Positions 48,346 through 62,300 of a stretch of 64,000 nt of DNA are shown piece by piece. The notes beneath the pieces are model-generated. The model was not told where the DNA came from. It saw nothing but the letters and a program-made list of their open reading frames with translations, and searched no databases. Numbering within the stretch: position 1 is the stretch's first letter; each line of letters opens with the position of its first letter. Source of the DNA: Saccharina japonica (lineage: Eukaryota > Sar > Phaeophyceae > Laminariales > Laminariaceae); contig MEHQ01002813.1 of the NCBI GenBank assembly GCA_008828725.1, positions 286,305 through 350,304 of the forward strand, given 5' to 3'. The position numbers were made by a program, and so were the translations under genes.

Positions 48346-50094
48346 CGGTACTAGTGTTGTAGTGTCAAAGTCGACTATCAGTATGTTGCAGTAGTGGTGA
48401 GCTGCTATTTTATAGGTGCAGCAGCGTGTACTTGCTCAGCGAGGGGCATGGAAGGCGGATGGTTAATGCCCATGTGCCTGCGTGGGTGCCTTTTTTTTTC
48501 GGCCTTGCTATATACCTGGGACGTATATTACGGTACCAGGACGGCATACGGCCTTTCGAAAACGATAGCTCTAGGTTTAACTTTTTCCATCATGCCCTCC
48601 TGCCCGTCCGCCTATCATAACTCTGAAAGGCGTTGTCTGTAGCGGGTGTCCGGGGGCAGGGTGTCGAGACACACACGTACGTGTAACGGCGATCGTGCAG
48701 CAATTAGGGGAGAGCGGAAACGAAATAAAATGTGCCACAATTGTGCCGCAAAATAACGGTCTTTTCGAAAAAATCATATCGGTCGAAACGTATTTGTGAG
48801 AATTTTATTAAGTGATTAAGTGTGGCCTACAAATTGTGCCACAAAAAAAATGGGCTTATAACAACAGTATGAGTCATGAACAGAACACACAATGGTGGGT
48901 AACAGAATGGACCGTAAACGCGTGCGAATTCATTCCAAGCTTGACAATACAGGAACGCTCAGATTTTTACCCGTTCGTTTGCGTAATTAATGTTTGGGGG
49001 AAGTCGTTGATTATTTCGTCAAATCACAAGGTGTGTGTGTCTTTTTGTTGTTGCTGTTATTGTGATGCTCAAGCGCTGCATGCTGTGTGGTGTGGAAAGT
49101 CGGGGCGGCGGGGGAGGGGTGAGGGGGATGCTGCTGGCGTTTCTGTATGTGGTGGGCTTGGTGGCTCATCAATTGTATTTTTTTCATGTGCTTCCTTCTT
49201 CTGCAATGCCCCGGTCTTTCACGTACATTCCATACGGTACTACTCGTACGGGAGAAGAAAAATAAAAAAAAGGGAATCGTTTTGACCTGTCGGGTTTCGT
49301 CTTTTACGTAGCACAGAGGGGGGGGGGGGGGGATTCATTCGCGGGGCATGGTAGGTTATGATCGTGATGACTGTCGAAACATGAATAGGTAGTTCAATAA
49401 TACGATACCTGGTATATACGAAGACACGACACATATCGAAGTTTTATTTCATAATCGATACATAAATAAGTAAGTTTTCTTTCTTTCTTTTTTCGTCTTT
49501 TTTTCTTGCGATTCATCTTCTTGTGTGTGGCACTGGCAACCGCGAATATTCTTTGCGGTTTTTAATGTTGTGTTGTGTGTCTGTTTTACGTGAGTGTTTT
49601 AGTCCGGAGGCAGCGTGGTGTGGAAAAACTATAACAAACAAGTCGAAAAAAAAAAACAGGAAGACACACTGGACTTGTTTTTTGCGCGCATTTTTTTTTG
49701 GGTTGGTTCCTCTGTTGGGTGAGAAGACTTTATGTGGACTGACTGGCTTGGTTCCAGTAGTATTCAACTTTTTATCCAGTAGGAAACTTCCGGGAGATTT
49801 ACAGTCACTTATAGAGTCAGGGAGGTAAATCGTAGTCCGCAATACCGGAATAAAATACCAAACCAAAAAATAAATCACGAAAGAAAGCGGCGCAGTCGTC
49901 GCGTTTCTCGCCCGTTTTTGGGCCGTTTTGGGTCCGGTTTGGGTCAGGATTAGGGTTAGGGTTGAAGTGTTTCCTATTAATAGCCCGCCAATCAACGAAT
50001 AACCCGACCTCTGGACGATCTAGATCTTACCGGACGAGCAGTTAATGACCTTCCTTGTAGTTTGGGTGTTGAATCATCATCACTCCCAACCATT

Positions 50095-50290
50095 TATTTA
50101 CGTATCAAACACTCACCAATCAATCTCATCAATCAATAAATCAAACCCACATGTTAATCTTGTATTGATTACTTATTATCACTGCAGTCTACGGCAGTTC
50201 ATCAGTCTCATCAATCAATCTCATCAAACACTCACCAATCAATCTCATCAATCAATCTTATCAATCAATCAACCAATCATCAAACTCATG
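50095..50290. repeat. CTCACCAATCAATCTCATCA repeats
   Basis: Two blocks of CAATCAATCTCATCAATCAA separated by about 60 bp. Confidence 0.8.
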
Positions 50291-50461
50291 AATTGTTAAT
50301 TGATTGCTTATTATTTATTTTATCCCTGTAAAACAGTCTACGGCAGTTACTCGCAGTTACTGTCAGTTACTCGCAGAGCTGTACTCGTACCACCTTTTTA
50401 TACGAGACTTCTGTACTGTTTGTAATGCAAAAAGGACCCCACACTAATTATTCCAAGTACA

Positions 50462-50638
50462 GTACAGGACACGTACTAATAAGAAACACACGCTAATAAG
50501 AAAGCCAGGCCGAGATTTAGAGGAAAATATAAGAAATTCGAGACTCGTTATCTTGAAATTAGTGTAGAAAGCACCCTTTCTCAAATAAGAAATCCAGCCT
50601 GGACCAGATTTCCTCTGTTTCTTGCTAGGTGTCCTGTA
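50462..50638. mobile_element. MITE copy, GGACACC family, downstream of gene B
   Basis: Begins CAGGACACGTACTAATAAGA and ends CTTGCTAGGTGTCCTG, in opposite orientation to most copies. Confidence 0.7.
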
Positions 50639-52124
50639 CTGCTGCATAGTTTCTTCCCTGAAAACGTGGGCAGGTGCAGTTAATTGTTATCACGAGGCAA
50701 CCCTCCCTCTACGTAGTCCAAGCTTTAGAAGGCTCGACCTGAGGAGCGTGCCTTTGCCTCCTGTTTTTTTTGCAAATACAAATGAAAAATGTGCAGATCG
50801 CCCAAAGACCGCCACAAAGAAATATACCTCTGGTGATAATATGTTCGGCACTACTACTGTATCTGGCACGTTGAACAGTAAAGGCGTCTGGCTACACAGG
50901 CGCCTTGTACGGATGATCACGATCGTTCACAGTTTTTTTCTTCTTCTCCCCGCTTTCCCCGCTCGCTGCCCGTCAAGTAAACGTATTTTTCAAATGTTTT
51001 ATTAAAAAAATAAAGGCCGAGACTTGGCCGAGAACAAAAGAAAGCCAGCCGTGCAACATGCTCCTTCGAAGTATATATATACAGATCCACCTCCATGGAG
51101 GAAGGAAACAAGCGAAATTCGTTATATGTCCCGCTCGGTTTGATGTCAATAAAGCCCTGCCTCTTGACGTACTTACTGCCGCTGCTGCTGAATGCTGCTG
51201 CTGAATGCTGCTGCGGCTGCTGCTGCTGCCGTGGTGTTTCTTGTGTGCATGTTGTACTTACTGCACTGCTGCTGCTGCTGCTGCTGCTGTTCTGTGTGCC
51301 TATACCTCTCTCTCCAAGCGGCAGTATTCGTGCGTGGGTACCGTGATTGTTGCCTTTGGCATACTCTCTGTGCACCCTACCCCTTCTGCTGTTGTTGCTG
51401 CTGCTGCTGCTGCTGCACCAATAATTGCACGACGATACGATGACTCTACCTACATACAGCCAGCTACGAGTAAGCTGTAACAGCAGTTTGGTTGTAGTAT
51501 ATTTCTCTCTTCCTCCCTTGATGACAATGTTCTGTGGATGATGACGAGAAGAACGGGAACAAATTACGGGGGAAATCTCAAAGTGGCCGGGGATATAATA
51601 ACCGTTAAAACTATGCTATAATATTTCAAACGCGTATTATATTTACGGACACTGCTGTGGTACGAAATCGTCATCTCCATTTTTTTTAAATGAATTTCAT
51701 AACTGGTTGGGGGTACGAGCATGAAATGTACGACAGAGCATACCATTTGCACGTCGACAGCGGGTGGGTGTTGCTATGCTTCTTTCATGCGGATGCTAGG
51801 GGGTACAGTTATACAGCAGAGGTTCGAGTCGAGCGATGTTTAGTTCCAAGCTATCAGTGATGAGGTATCAGTGATGCTGTATGTATACGTTGTAGCGTAG
51901 TTCTTGGTTGGTGGGGCACCATAGGCGCGGTATTATATTGCTACGTACGTACTCGTAGCGGGAACATGTTGGTTGGAGCGAGGGCCGTTTGTTGTTGCTT
52001 TTCAGGGTGACGGCTTCCTTGCCTGCTCTACGTACCGCAGCTTGCTCCTCCACACCTCCTCCTCCTGCCTGCTGCCGCTTGCTTGCTACACCGCGCTGTC
52101 TTTATCTGTCTGCCGCGATATCAT

Positions 52125-52177
52125 ATAGAGGCAGCAGCAGCAGCAGCAGCAGCGCCGACCAGCAGCGTCGGCAGCAG

Positions 52178-52220
<43 letters not shown>

Positions 52221-52222
52221 CG
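52125..52222. repeat. (CAG)n tract
   Basis: CAG triplets with a GTCGGCAGC interruption and CAACAACAG near 52186. Confidence 0.88.
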
Positions 52223-52998
52223 CGTTCAGGTTCAGCCGTTCAAAATAATAACGATACGACGACATCAACGGAATGCTGACTGGCAGTCAGTCTTGCGTGC
52301 GACCTTGCTCGTATGACACGTATTTCCCGTGTTGCGGTGGTCGTCGTATGATACGTAAAACATAGAAGAGCCTCTCCTCTCACTTTCGCCTGGACACACA
52401 CGCACGTGTCATCACAAATGAACCCTGGGTTTAAATCCCGGGGACCCTACAAAAATGTTTTTTTTTTCTTCGGGAAACCGCTTTGAGAACAGAAAATAAC
52501 CAATTATCCCGCTCGATCTCCGAAATCTCCCATTGAAGTTTTGATTCGATTGGACAGCATCGGTGACCCTATTTCTCCATCGGCCGTTTCGTCGGATTTC
52601 ATATTTTTTGGGGGTCCCAAAAGTCCGACGAGAGGGGTCCCGACTCGATAGTTTCGAGTTTCAATCGTACGCCCCTGCCGGTCATTCACTCTCCTCCTCC
52701 TGCTTGAGACACAGCAGACAAGCACCCACTACCCCCTTTGCCTGTACCTGGACTGCGTGCGTGCGTGTCCGTGCTGTCGTGCGACATACATACACACACC
52801 TGCCCCAGCTGCTGCGCCTGGCTGTCTGTGTGTGGGTGCCGCTCGCTGGCTTGTTGTGCTGTGTCGGCACTTGTCACTGCTGCTGCTGTAAAACAACAAC
52901 AGCAGTGCGAGGTTATCTTGCCCGCTCGACGTCAACAAGAAGAACAGACTGAAGCACACCCACCACCACCACCGCCAGACCACCCCCAAACACCAACC

Positions 52999-55594
52999 AT
53001 GGTGCGAACAAGAGCAACAACGGCAGCACGGCCGTCAAGACCATCCTCCTCATCGTCGTCGGCAGTGGCAGCCGTCAGGGCGGCCTCTCTCGCGGCGATC
53101 GCGTCGACTGTTCTCCTCGCGACGACAACCGCGGGGCACCCGCTCTGCTTCTTCGGGCCCGACCGAGCGGTGTCTATGGACGCCGATGCGACGTTCTGTC
53201 CCAACAACGACCCCGAGGGCTTCTGCTGCGAACCTGACGAAGAAGCCGCTGTGGAGGCCGCGTACAAGAAATCCGGCGTGAGCGAAGGGTGCAGTGATCT
53301 CCACCAGGAGGTAAGTGGGAGAGAGACAGCGTCGTAACATGTACCTGTTATGTTTTGACTTGATAGCTATTGATACTACTGCTTGTACTCGTACTGCTGC
53401 TGTACGGCGGCTACCGTCGGATTTTGACTTCGGCGCACTTGTTTATGTATGTACGATGTATGCACATACATCATGGTGACCTGTTTTTTTCCAGCTCTAT
53501 CTCTATACTCGTACCTCTGCTCTGCTGGCTGGTGTTGTTGATGTTGACATTGGTGAGGGTGTCGGTGTTGCTGCGTGGTGGTCGTGGGATGTGTGTGTGT
53601 TGTGCTCGTACTACAGTAGCAGAGTGCTGTACGTACAGTTGTCTATCTCTGCGGTACAGGTACGAGTATAGGCTGTACCGAGCCGTATTTTTTCTTGACG
53701 GCGGGGGAACCTCGGAATCACATTTTTTCCCACGAGAGCATACTGCACTGTCACACGTACCTGCTGCGCGCGCACATACATGAGCGCGCGGGGGGGGTCC
53801 CGCACACGGCATCACCCCACTCTGCTCAACACCAGTACGTGTCTATCTCGATGTAACAGCCAGCTGCCGACCGGGCCTATGCCTGCGTGGTACTCGCTCG
53901 TAGGTACTGCTGTATGTATTACAGTGCGTATCGGTTAGTCTTTTTTTTCATACGCGAGTACAGTACAGCCATACATGAGCGGGGTGGTGCTCTCTTCTCG
54001 AAGTTCGTGCGTCTTGCTTTGTCTATCTCGTCGGCCGACTATCTTCCATTATCCTGCTACTGCTGTACTGCTGTAGTTCTGTCTCTGTACACCCAACGGC
54101 ACGTTGTGGTTGTACTGCTATGGGCTGGGTGCTTTCGTGCGCGGTGATAGGCGCTGGGAACGAACGGTACAATATAAGTATACGTACGTGAGACACTTGT
54201 GTTTTTGGTCTCGGGAAGATAGCCGTAGTTTTCATAGAAACACTCACCATGACACAGCAGCAGTGCGTAACACACTCTATATCTAAGTACTTTAGCGGGT
54301 CCGGTACATCCAGTCATCCCGCCCTTTCCAACACGCGTCTACTGACTGTGACTGCATCTGAAGTATCGTCTGTCCGCCGCCGCCACAGCCTATCGTCTAC
54401 TACTACTACTGTACATACCACCAGCACGAGAGGTATGTACAGGCAGTACGTATACAGCGTAACTACTACTGTATGTAACGAAAGGAACCAAAGGTAGACG
54501 CCATAAAGTTCGCTCTCGCCCGTCAAACACATACCGCACCGAAACACGGGAAACGCGTGATCGATATATACTGATGATGTGTTGTGTCACACAGCTTGCA
54601 AAGTTGAATATTACGGGGGAAGGTTACCATAGAAACCACAGGAGGGACCCATCACGTACCCAAAAACCTACCAGGTATACATTGAAGTATTCGTTTAACT
54701 ACTGACAATGTGGAGGTCGCCTCTCCTCTGATCAGATGATGTCGGCCGTGTCGAGGTCTTGGACAGGTTGAGCCGAGGCCTTGACGCACACTTTTCTTTG
54801 GCATTCGGTCCTGGTTTCTGTCTACCCCCGTACTAAAATAGTAGTAGTAGTAGTATCGGACGGTCGGGAGAACTTACAGCCGACGTTTTTTTGTTAAAAA
54901 TAGCTTAAAGTCACCACATCACCCGTCGATATAAAAGCCAACTACACGGTTGTTAAAACTGAGGCTGTTTCCGGTCCGGATCGCTTGCAACAAAAAACAC
55001 CACCAAGTAAGTCCTGGCGTAGAAAACAACCCTCGAGAACATGTCCATCTACAGATGATCTACAGATGATCTACAGATGATCTACAGATGATCTACAGAT
55101 GATCTACAGATGATCTACAGATGATCTACAGAGGATCTACAGATGATCTATAGATGATCTACAGATGATCTACAGATCTTTGCCTGCCCGATGTGCGAAC
55201 GTTTTCCCGATTTTTTACAGCCTCTCTCGCGCAACGTTTTCCAGCGTCTTCTGTTTTTTTTTCCGTGTCGTGTTCATAGTGTTACATGTTTTCACGCAAC
55301 TTTTGACGAAACCTTACGGTCCCCCTCTTGTCCCCCTCTCTACTATTCTTCCCCTCCCCGAACCGGACATGCTTTTATCTTTTTCTCTTTTTTGTTTCCA
55401 GGTTCTGTGCGGGGTCTGCAGTCCGTACAGCGCTCACCTCTACACTCGAATGAAGGACGAACTGGCCATGACCTCGGAGTTTTGCAAGAAGTACGTCACA
55501 GCCTGCGGCGACGACCTGGCCCTTCCCGCCACATACTGCGACGAGCATGTGGAGGGGGACAGCGAGTACTGGGCCTACCCCTTCGATGCCGAAG
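52999..55594 (+). other. Gene C signal peptide and folate-receptor-like domain
   Basis: Exon 1 (104 codons) carries the signal peptide, with likely cleavage near TTAG|HP, and [20 protein letters not shown]. Exon 2 encodes [20 protein letters not shown] then [20 protein letters not shown] and [11 protein letters not shown]. The FC...GFCC, LCG.CSPYAAHLY-like and FC..YV.AC patterns match the Cys-rich domain seen at the N-terminus of HHIP-like proteins. A (CAG)n tract starts about 10 bp after the exon 2 donor. Confidence 0.84.
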
Positions 55595-58500
55595 GTGAGC
55601 AAGCAGTAGCAGCAGCAGCAGCAGCAGCAGCAGCGGGGTGGGGCGGTGTAAATCGAAAACTATACCACTCTGTACCAAAATATAAGCACCGTTTTTACTG
55701 AATATGAATATAAAAATGAAGCTTATATTTCGGGACAGATTGGTACCTACTGTCGAACTGGAATTCTAATACGAGCTGTCTTTCAAAGTTGTAAGTATCA
55801 ACCACTCCATCGGTCGGACTCACAGCAAGTTTGTAACTACTGTAACTGTATTGTTTCACGTCGACATGAAAATGAAGAAGACTTCAGAGCCCATGTTATT
55901 TTTAAAGAGTTTCACGACGGGTTGGCGCGGGGGAGGGGGGGGGGCGGGGGAAGGCTTCGAGGCGGATACATTTGATTGAGATACGTAGGTATTACAGTGA
56001 TGATGCGTTGGGGGGGGGGGAGGGTAGGCTTCAGATTGAGTCCGATTAGTGTCAATAGAACTTGCGTTGAAATAATGGATAGGGCCTATATAAATACAAC
56101 ACGCGAACGTAGCAGTCCCAGTTCCTCGTCACTGGGAACGCAGCGGTCCCAGTTCCTCGTCACTGGGAATATGGGAAAAAAAAATCGGTTAGCAGGCTTT
56201 GCGAGAGGGGTGGCCTCAATCAAATCCATGTTTGAGCGGTGTGATCATTTTTTCCCTTTCGCGTTTGTGTAGTGGTACCAGCCCCCCCGGATTGGACCTA
56301 CCAACCAGCCCACATACCCACCCACCCGACCCACCCACCCAACCACCCCACCCAACCACCCCACCCTCCCACCCAACCCCTTCACCCCCCCACCCGCGCC
56401 CCCATGCTCCATGCCCCGTTATGTATATGACAGCGGCCTTCAGCGACTCGGACGTGAGCCCTGCGTTCCCTGACCTCGACGAGGATACTCTTCCTCCAGA
56501 GCCCATGGCGATGCAGATGACGCCTGACGGCAGTGCCTGGTGGATCGCGGGTATGGCCGGCTACATCAAGCAGGTCAGTGGCCTTTCATTTCAAACCCTT
56601 TTGATTAGCAGTTCTTTCTACAGTACATACATACGGTGGTTCATTTTATACCTGTCTTTTATCATTACTAGGATACGTTACAGCCGTCGGATATAGCCGT
56701 TACATTGAGCCGTTTCATAGAGCCGTTGGTTTGGGTTGTTCGCCCCTCGCTTTTGGTGTCATGCATTGATTTGATTGAGCAACGTTAATAGCAACGAGAG
56801 GGGTACATAACGCTGGCATCCCGTTACTAGACCGTTATGTACGTAGGTGTGTGCTTTTGATTTTCGCGGGGAAAATCGAATCCGTTTCTGCTGGTTTGTG
56901 GTACCAAAAGTGTATTTTGGGGGGATCATAATTTATTTTCCGAATTCGGGGAGATGAAATGTTTGAAGCGTTTTCGGGGGGGGGGAGGGGGGGGGGGGGT
57001 TACAGAAGACAACCTCCTCCTTTTGCCGCCAATGTGTGTTGCTTGTACTGTCTACCGTACTGCTACTTATTTGCGCTGTCTGTCTACTCTGTTCGCCTTA
57101 ATTAATATACCCTGCTTTCTCCGTGGACCGCAGGCGCACGCGTAGTGAGAGTGGAGTAGCCGCCTGCATGATCGTGGTAACCCGATGTGCTCTGTCCACG
57201 CTGATATGTGCATCATACAGTGCGCACGAAGACAGTGATCAAATAGCCTAATGCCTCTCCTTGTGCCGCCCCGTGCGTTTGCTCTTGTGTGTGTGTCTAC
57301 TGACGCAGGCGAGCACTGACCACACCGACGATGCGTTTGACGTTCTCGACATCTCCGGCAAGATCGAGCACTCCTACGAGCAGGTCAGGAAAAGAGAAGG
57401 AATACGTATGTGCTTGCCTGTCTGTCTTTTATCTATTTTCTTGTCTTTCTGTCTTGTCTGTCTGTCTTATCTATTGCCTTGGTTTTTTTCTTTATTTGTT
57501 GTCTTGTCTTTCTGTCTTGTCTGTCTGCCTTGTATTAATATATGTCTTATATGTTTTCTTTATCTATTGTCTTGTCTTTCTGTCTTGTCCGCCTGCCTGT
57601 CTGTCTTATCTACTGTCTTGTCTTTCTGTCTTGTCTGTCAGTCTGTCTTATATATTATGTTTTCCGACTGTCTGCCTTATATATCATGCTGTCTGTCTGT
57701 CTGTAAATCTTCCTCTCTTGTCTGTCTGTCTTGTCTGTCTGTTGTCTGTCTGTATGTCTTCCTGTCTTGTCTGTCGATCTTATTTACTTTCCCGTCTGTA
57801 TCATCACACGAATCTCATCGACGTTAACGTTATTACCCCCCTCCACCCTCCCCCCCGCCCCCACCGCCTCCCGTCACACCCCACCGCCCCGCTTCCCTTC
57901 CTTCCATCCAGGGCTTGATGGGGTTCGCCTTCTCTCCCTCCTTCTCCACGACCGGTCTGTTTTACGTCAGCTACACGATTTCCGGAGAAAGGGTGAGCAC
58001 ACACAGCAAATACTTCGTTTTCTGGCACAAGTATAGCGAGTGCTGGTCGATCGATACCTATATATATATGTACGACGGAGGGCAAGTAAATAATAGGTTT
58101 TGGAGGCACAATTAACTGGCAGTGAGCGCTGATCGATGATGAGCCGTTCTCGGAGACAGGGTTGGCAGTTACCCAGTCTTTCTTCTTGTGGTACAACTGA
58201 TATATAGCGAGTATTGATCGATAACTACCTATATACCGGTATGGTGGATGGTGAAGTCAGCAATGGAAACCGCTGTAGAAAGTTCTTGTAAAGTGCATCT
58301 ACCATGCGACGGGAGGGATAACAAAACGACTTACGCCCCCCCCCCTCCGTCTCGAAAGGGATGCGTGGTCAACGGTCAAATGACTAAGACAAGCAACAAA
58401 TGAGTAACGGCCCCCCGCCCCCCCCCCCCCCCCCCCACGGTAACGCCGGTTGCACAGTGTTTAAAACTAGAAATCCACGAATGTGCTATAGGTAGAAACT

Positions 58501-59186
58501 GGTGGACGAAAATGTTACGCAACGCGGATCAACATGGAATTGATTTGACCCTTCTTAACCCCAATTCCACCACAGTCAGCACACGCGTTAATGTTATGTT
58601 TCTGCTCGATCTGTCGTCCAGCAATCGCACAGGAAACCCCCCCCCCCCCTCCACTTATCCACCTTCTTTCGTATTAAAACCCCGTTTTTTTGCTCCGATT
58701 CAAATACCCACCTTCTTCCTGATGAAACCTCATTTTTGCTTCTATTTTTTTTCTTCGTATCCCACGTCTTCTTCTTCTTCTTCTTCTTCTTCTTCTTTTT
58801 CTGCAGAACCCCGAGAACGGCAAGAACGTTCTTTCAAAGTTCGTCTACCACGAAGGTGACCAGGACGCAACCTACTCGTCGGAAGAAGTGCTGATCACGA
58901 CTTCGGAGAAGAGTTCCACCGTGCACTCCTCGGGGTGGGTGGGATTCGCCCCTTCCAGCTACAAGGACCCCACGGTAAGAAGGAGTTGGAGGAGGGTGGG
59001 AGGGGGAGGGTGGGGGGTGCTCGTTTTGTTGCTGGCCTAGTCATTGTTGACCACGTATCCCTATTGGAGACGGAGTAGGGCCGGAGAGGGGGGGTGGGGG
59101 GGGGTGTTATCTGACCACCCGTGTGATACGTACCCGCCTCGGACTGATCATGATATATCTATCTATTTATCTATTTATCTATCTAC

Positions 59187-59223
<37 letters not shown>

Positions 59224-59264
59224 AATCAATCTATCTATCTATCTATCTATCTATCTCTCTATCC

Positions 59265-59321
<57 letters not shown>

Positions 59322-62300
59322 CAGCTCAACCCCCGACCAACTCCACCTCCTTGCCTGTTGCCTATTTCTTATCGTCTGCCTCATGCACCTACGATATATA
59401 TTATATATTACATATATATATTACATATATATCAATCTACCGTAAAAGGCATCGTACCACGATCTCTACTGGACGGTTGGCGACGGAGGGCCCCAGAACG
59501 ATCCGGACAACAGGGCTCAGGACCGCAACGAGTACCACGGCAGCATCATCCGCATCTCCGTACCATCTAGCGCCTCCGAGAGAGAGTACAAGATCCCTGC
59601 CGGCAATGCCGATGGTGAGGCTTGGGGCTCGTTGCTGGTGGTGGTGGTGGGGGTATGAGGGTGGCGGTGGGGGGGGGGTGGTTGGGGCTTGGGGTTTGTT
59701 GGTAGGGGTGGGGAGAAAGTGTGGCGTTTGGCTTGTTGTGGTTAGTGGTGGGAGTATTGAGGGTGTGTGGGTATGGCTGTGCGGGGGTTGGGATTGGAAG
59801 GTGTGGAGGGGTTGGGGGGGGCGGGGGTGAGGGCTTGAGGTTTGTTGTGACTGTTTGGCGTTAGTGTATTTCTGGGGGTGAGAGCGAGAGTGTCGGTGTT
59901 GTTGTTGTTGTTGGTGTTTGTGTGTGTCATATTTGTACCGAGTAGGGAGAATCTACTGCATGGGAATGCTTCATCTACATACGTCGTAATAAATTGGTTT
60001 ATTATTGCTGATCGAACGGACGCACACGCCTCTTTCGCTACAAACGCCCCTGTGCTATATACTATGCCGTGCACCTGACGCCTCTTGTGCTATGAACGCC
60101 CCTATGCTATATGTTATGCTGTGCACCTTATTTTCGCAGCCGAGCTGTCCGAGATCTGCGCGTGGGGATTCCGCAACCCCTTCCGATGCGGGTTTGACAG
60201 GGACACCGACGAGCTCTACTGCGGCGACGTGGGGCAAGACTCTATCGAGGAGGTCAACATCGTCGAGTGAGTATACATATATGGTATGCGTATGGTATGG
60301 TATGGTATGGTATGGTATGGTATGGTATGGTATGGTATGGTATGGTATGGTATGGTATGGTATGGTATGGTATGGTATGGCATGGTATGGTATTGTATGT
60401 TATGCTATGATATGATGCGAAATGGTGCGATATGATGCGATATGATACGAAACGATACGATATGATGCGATAATATACGAAACGATACGATATGATACTT
60501 TATGATACGAAACGAAACGATACGATACGATATATGGTATGATATGGTATGACATGATATGATATGATGCGATATGATATTATATGATATGATGCGAAAC
60601 GATACGATACGATACGATATGATATGATATGACACACAGGTGTGGCAAGGACTACGGGTGGAGGATGTTCGAGGGCGATCGCTGCAACGACGGCTACGAC
60701 GAGGCGGACGGCTGCTCCGGCTTGAACCGCGGAGACTACGTCTCCCCCACCTTCCAGTACTGCCACTTCGACTACGACTCCGGCTCGGACGATTACGACG
60801 TCTGCGGCGACCGGACCGTCACCGGCCTCTCTGTCATCGGTGAGAATATCGTATACATATGAATCATTGATACGAATGGTAATGGTGTTGGGTACGTATG
60901 GTATCATATCGAAGTAATTGGTGTGTCGAAATATCAACTGTCGTCTGCGGCGACCGGACCGTCACCGGCCTCTCTGTCATCGGTGAGAATATCGTATACA
61001 TATGAACCATTGATACGAATGATAATAATGGTGTTGGGTACGTATGGTATCATATCGAAGTAATTGATGTGTCGAAATATCAACTATCGTCTGCGGTGAT
61101 CGAACCGTCACCGGGCTCTCCCGCCATCAGCGAGGACATCGTTTGGCATTGTTGGACATGATAAGTGTTGGTATAACGTAACGTATGGTTTTCGACATAT
61201 AGGAATATAAAATGTCTACTGCGGGTTGACTAGACGGATCGTCCCCGGCCTTTCTTGCCATTTTTAGAAAATATCGTACTACTCGCACGTACTGATAAAT
61301 TGTGTCAAGTCATATCGTATCGATTTTTTTCGATATAAATAGGCAACGTCCACCCATCTCATCATGTGCAACATTTGATCCACTATGATATATCACGTGT
61401 AACCAACGTCCACCCATCTATCATGTGTAGCCAGCGTAGCGTGTCTCTAGTGCAACATTTGATCTACAATCGCCCCGGTGGTCGAACTGGTAGTCACGAA
61501 GCCTGTAGGCCCAGATGTCGAGGGTTCGATTCTCCCCGTGGAGGGTTTTATTCTCAAATGACACCGTCTGTCGAGAGCGCATATTATAGCGTGGGTAAGC
61601 AAAATTCGACGAGAGTTGACGAGGGAAGAGAGTGCTGAAATCTTCTCGCGATAAAAATGCAAGGCAAGAACCGTAGTGGGGGAGGAGGGAGAGGTGACCC
61701 CAGATCTGAGTTACGACTAGGGAGGGAGAAAGACGGAAGTGCGAAGATAATGAACGGGATGGACAAAAAAAAAGTGCAACATTTGATCTACAATGATATA
61801 TCATGTGTAACCAACATCCATCCATCTCATGAGCAAACCATTCGTCTCTGTGTGGTAGAAACGTGGACTAACCCTTCTAAACCCCAACTCCACCACATCT
61901 GTCTGTCTTTCGATCCGCTTTCTTCTCCAGGCGGCTACGTGTACCGAGGGTCGAGGTATGCCGACCTGCTCGACGGCCACTACATTTTCGCCGACCACAG
62001 CACAGGGTGAGATCAGATATATCATCTACAGATAGATCATGATCTGTTGATAGGTCATCTAGATAATATTGTTCTCTCACCTGCCGTTGTGCATAGTACC
62101 TTCATCTCCGTGAGATGAGAGCGAACCAACTCGGACAGAAAGGATAGATCATCCACAGGTAGATCGTGATCTGTTGATAGACCATCGAGATCATCTGATT
62201 CCCTCACCTTTTGTTTGTGAGAGGCTGTGCAGAATCTGTCAATAGCACCTTTATCTCCACTTTTATCCATGGGAGGGATTTAGGGCGTCTGATTATTCAA

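Larger units (their letters stand above)
47430..52680. other. Gene B to gene C intergenic region
   Basis: No exon could be supported. It holds a (CTGC)n/(CTGT)n run at 47570-47612, two TIR elements (47826-48345), a GGACACC MITE (50462-50638), a CAATCAATCTCAT array (50095-50285) and CTG/CAG triplet tracts (51175-51300, 51385-51416, 52125-52222). Promoter elements for gene C were not recognised. Confidence 0.6.

Noticed and set aside
49948..49964. TTAGGGTTAGGG, telomere-like
   Set aside because: Only two units; too short to argue for an interstitial telomere.
61470..61545. Possible functional tRNA gene
   Set aside because: A- and B-box-like motifs are present but no convincing cloverleaf or acceptor stem closes, and the segment is the head of a repeated SINE.
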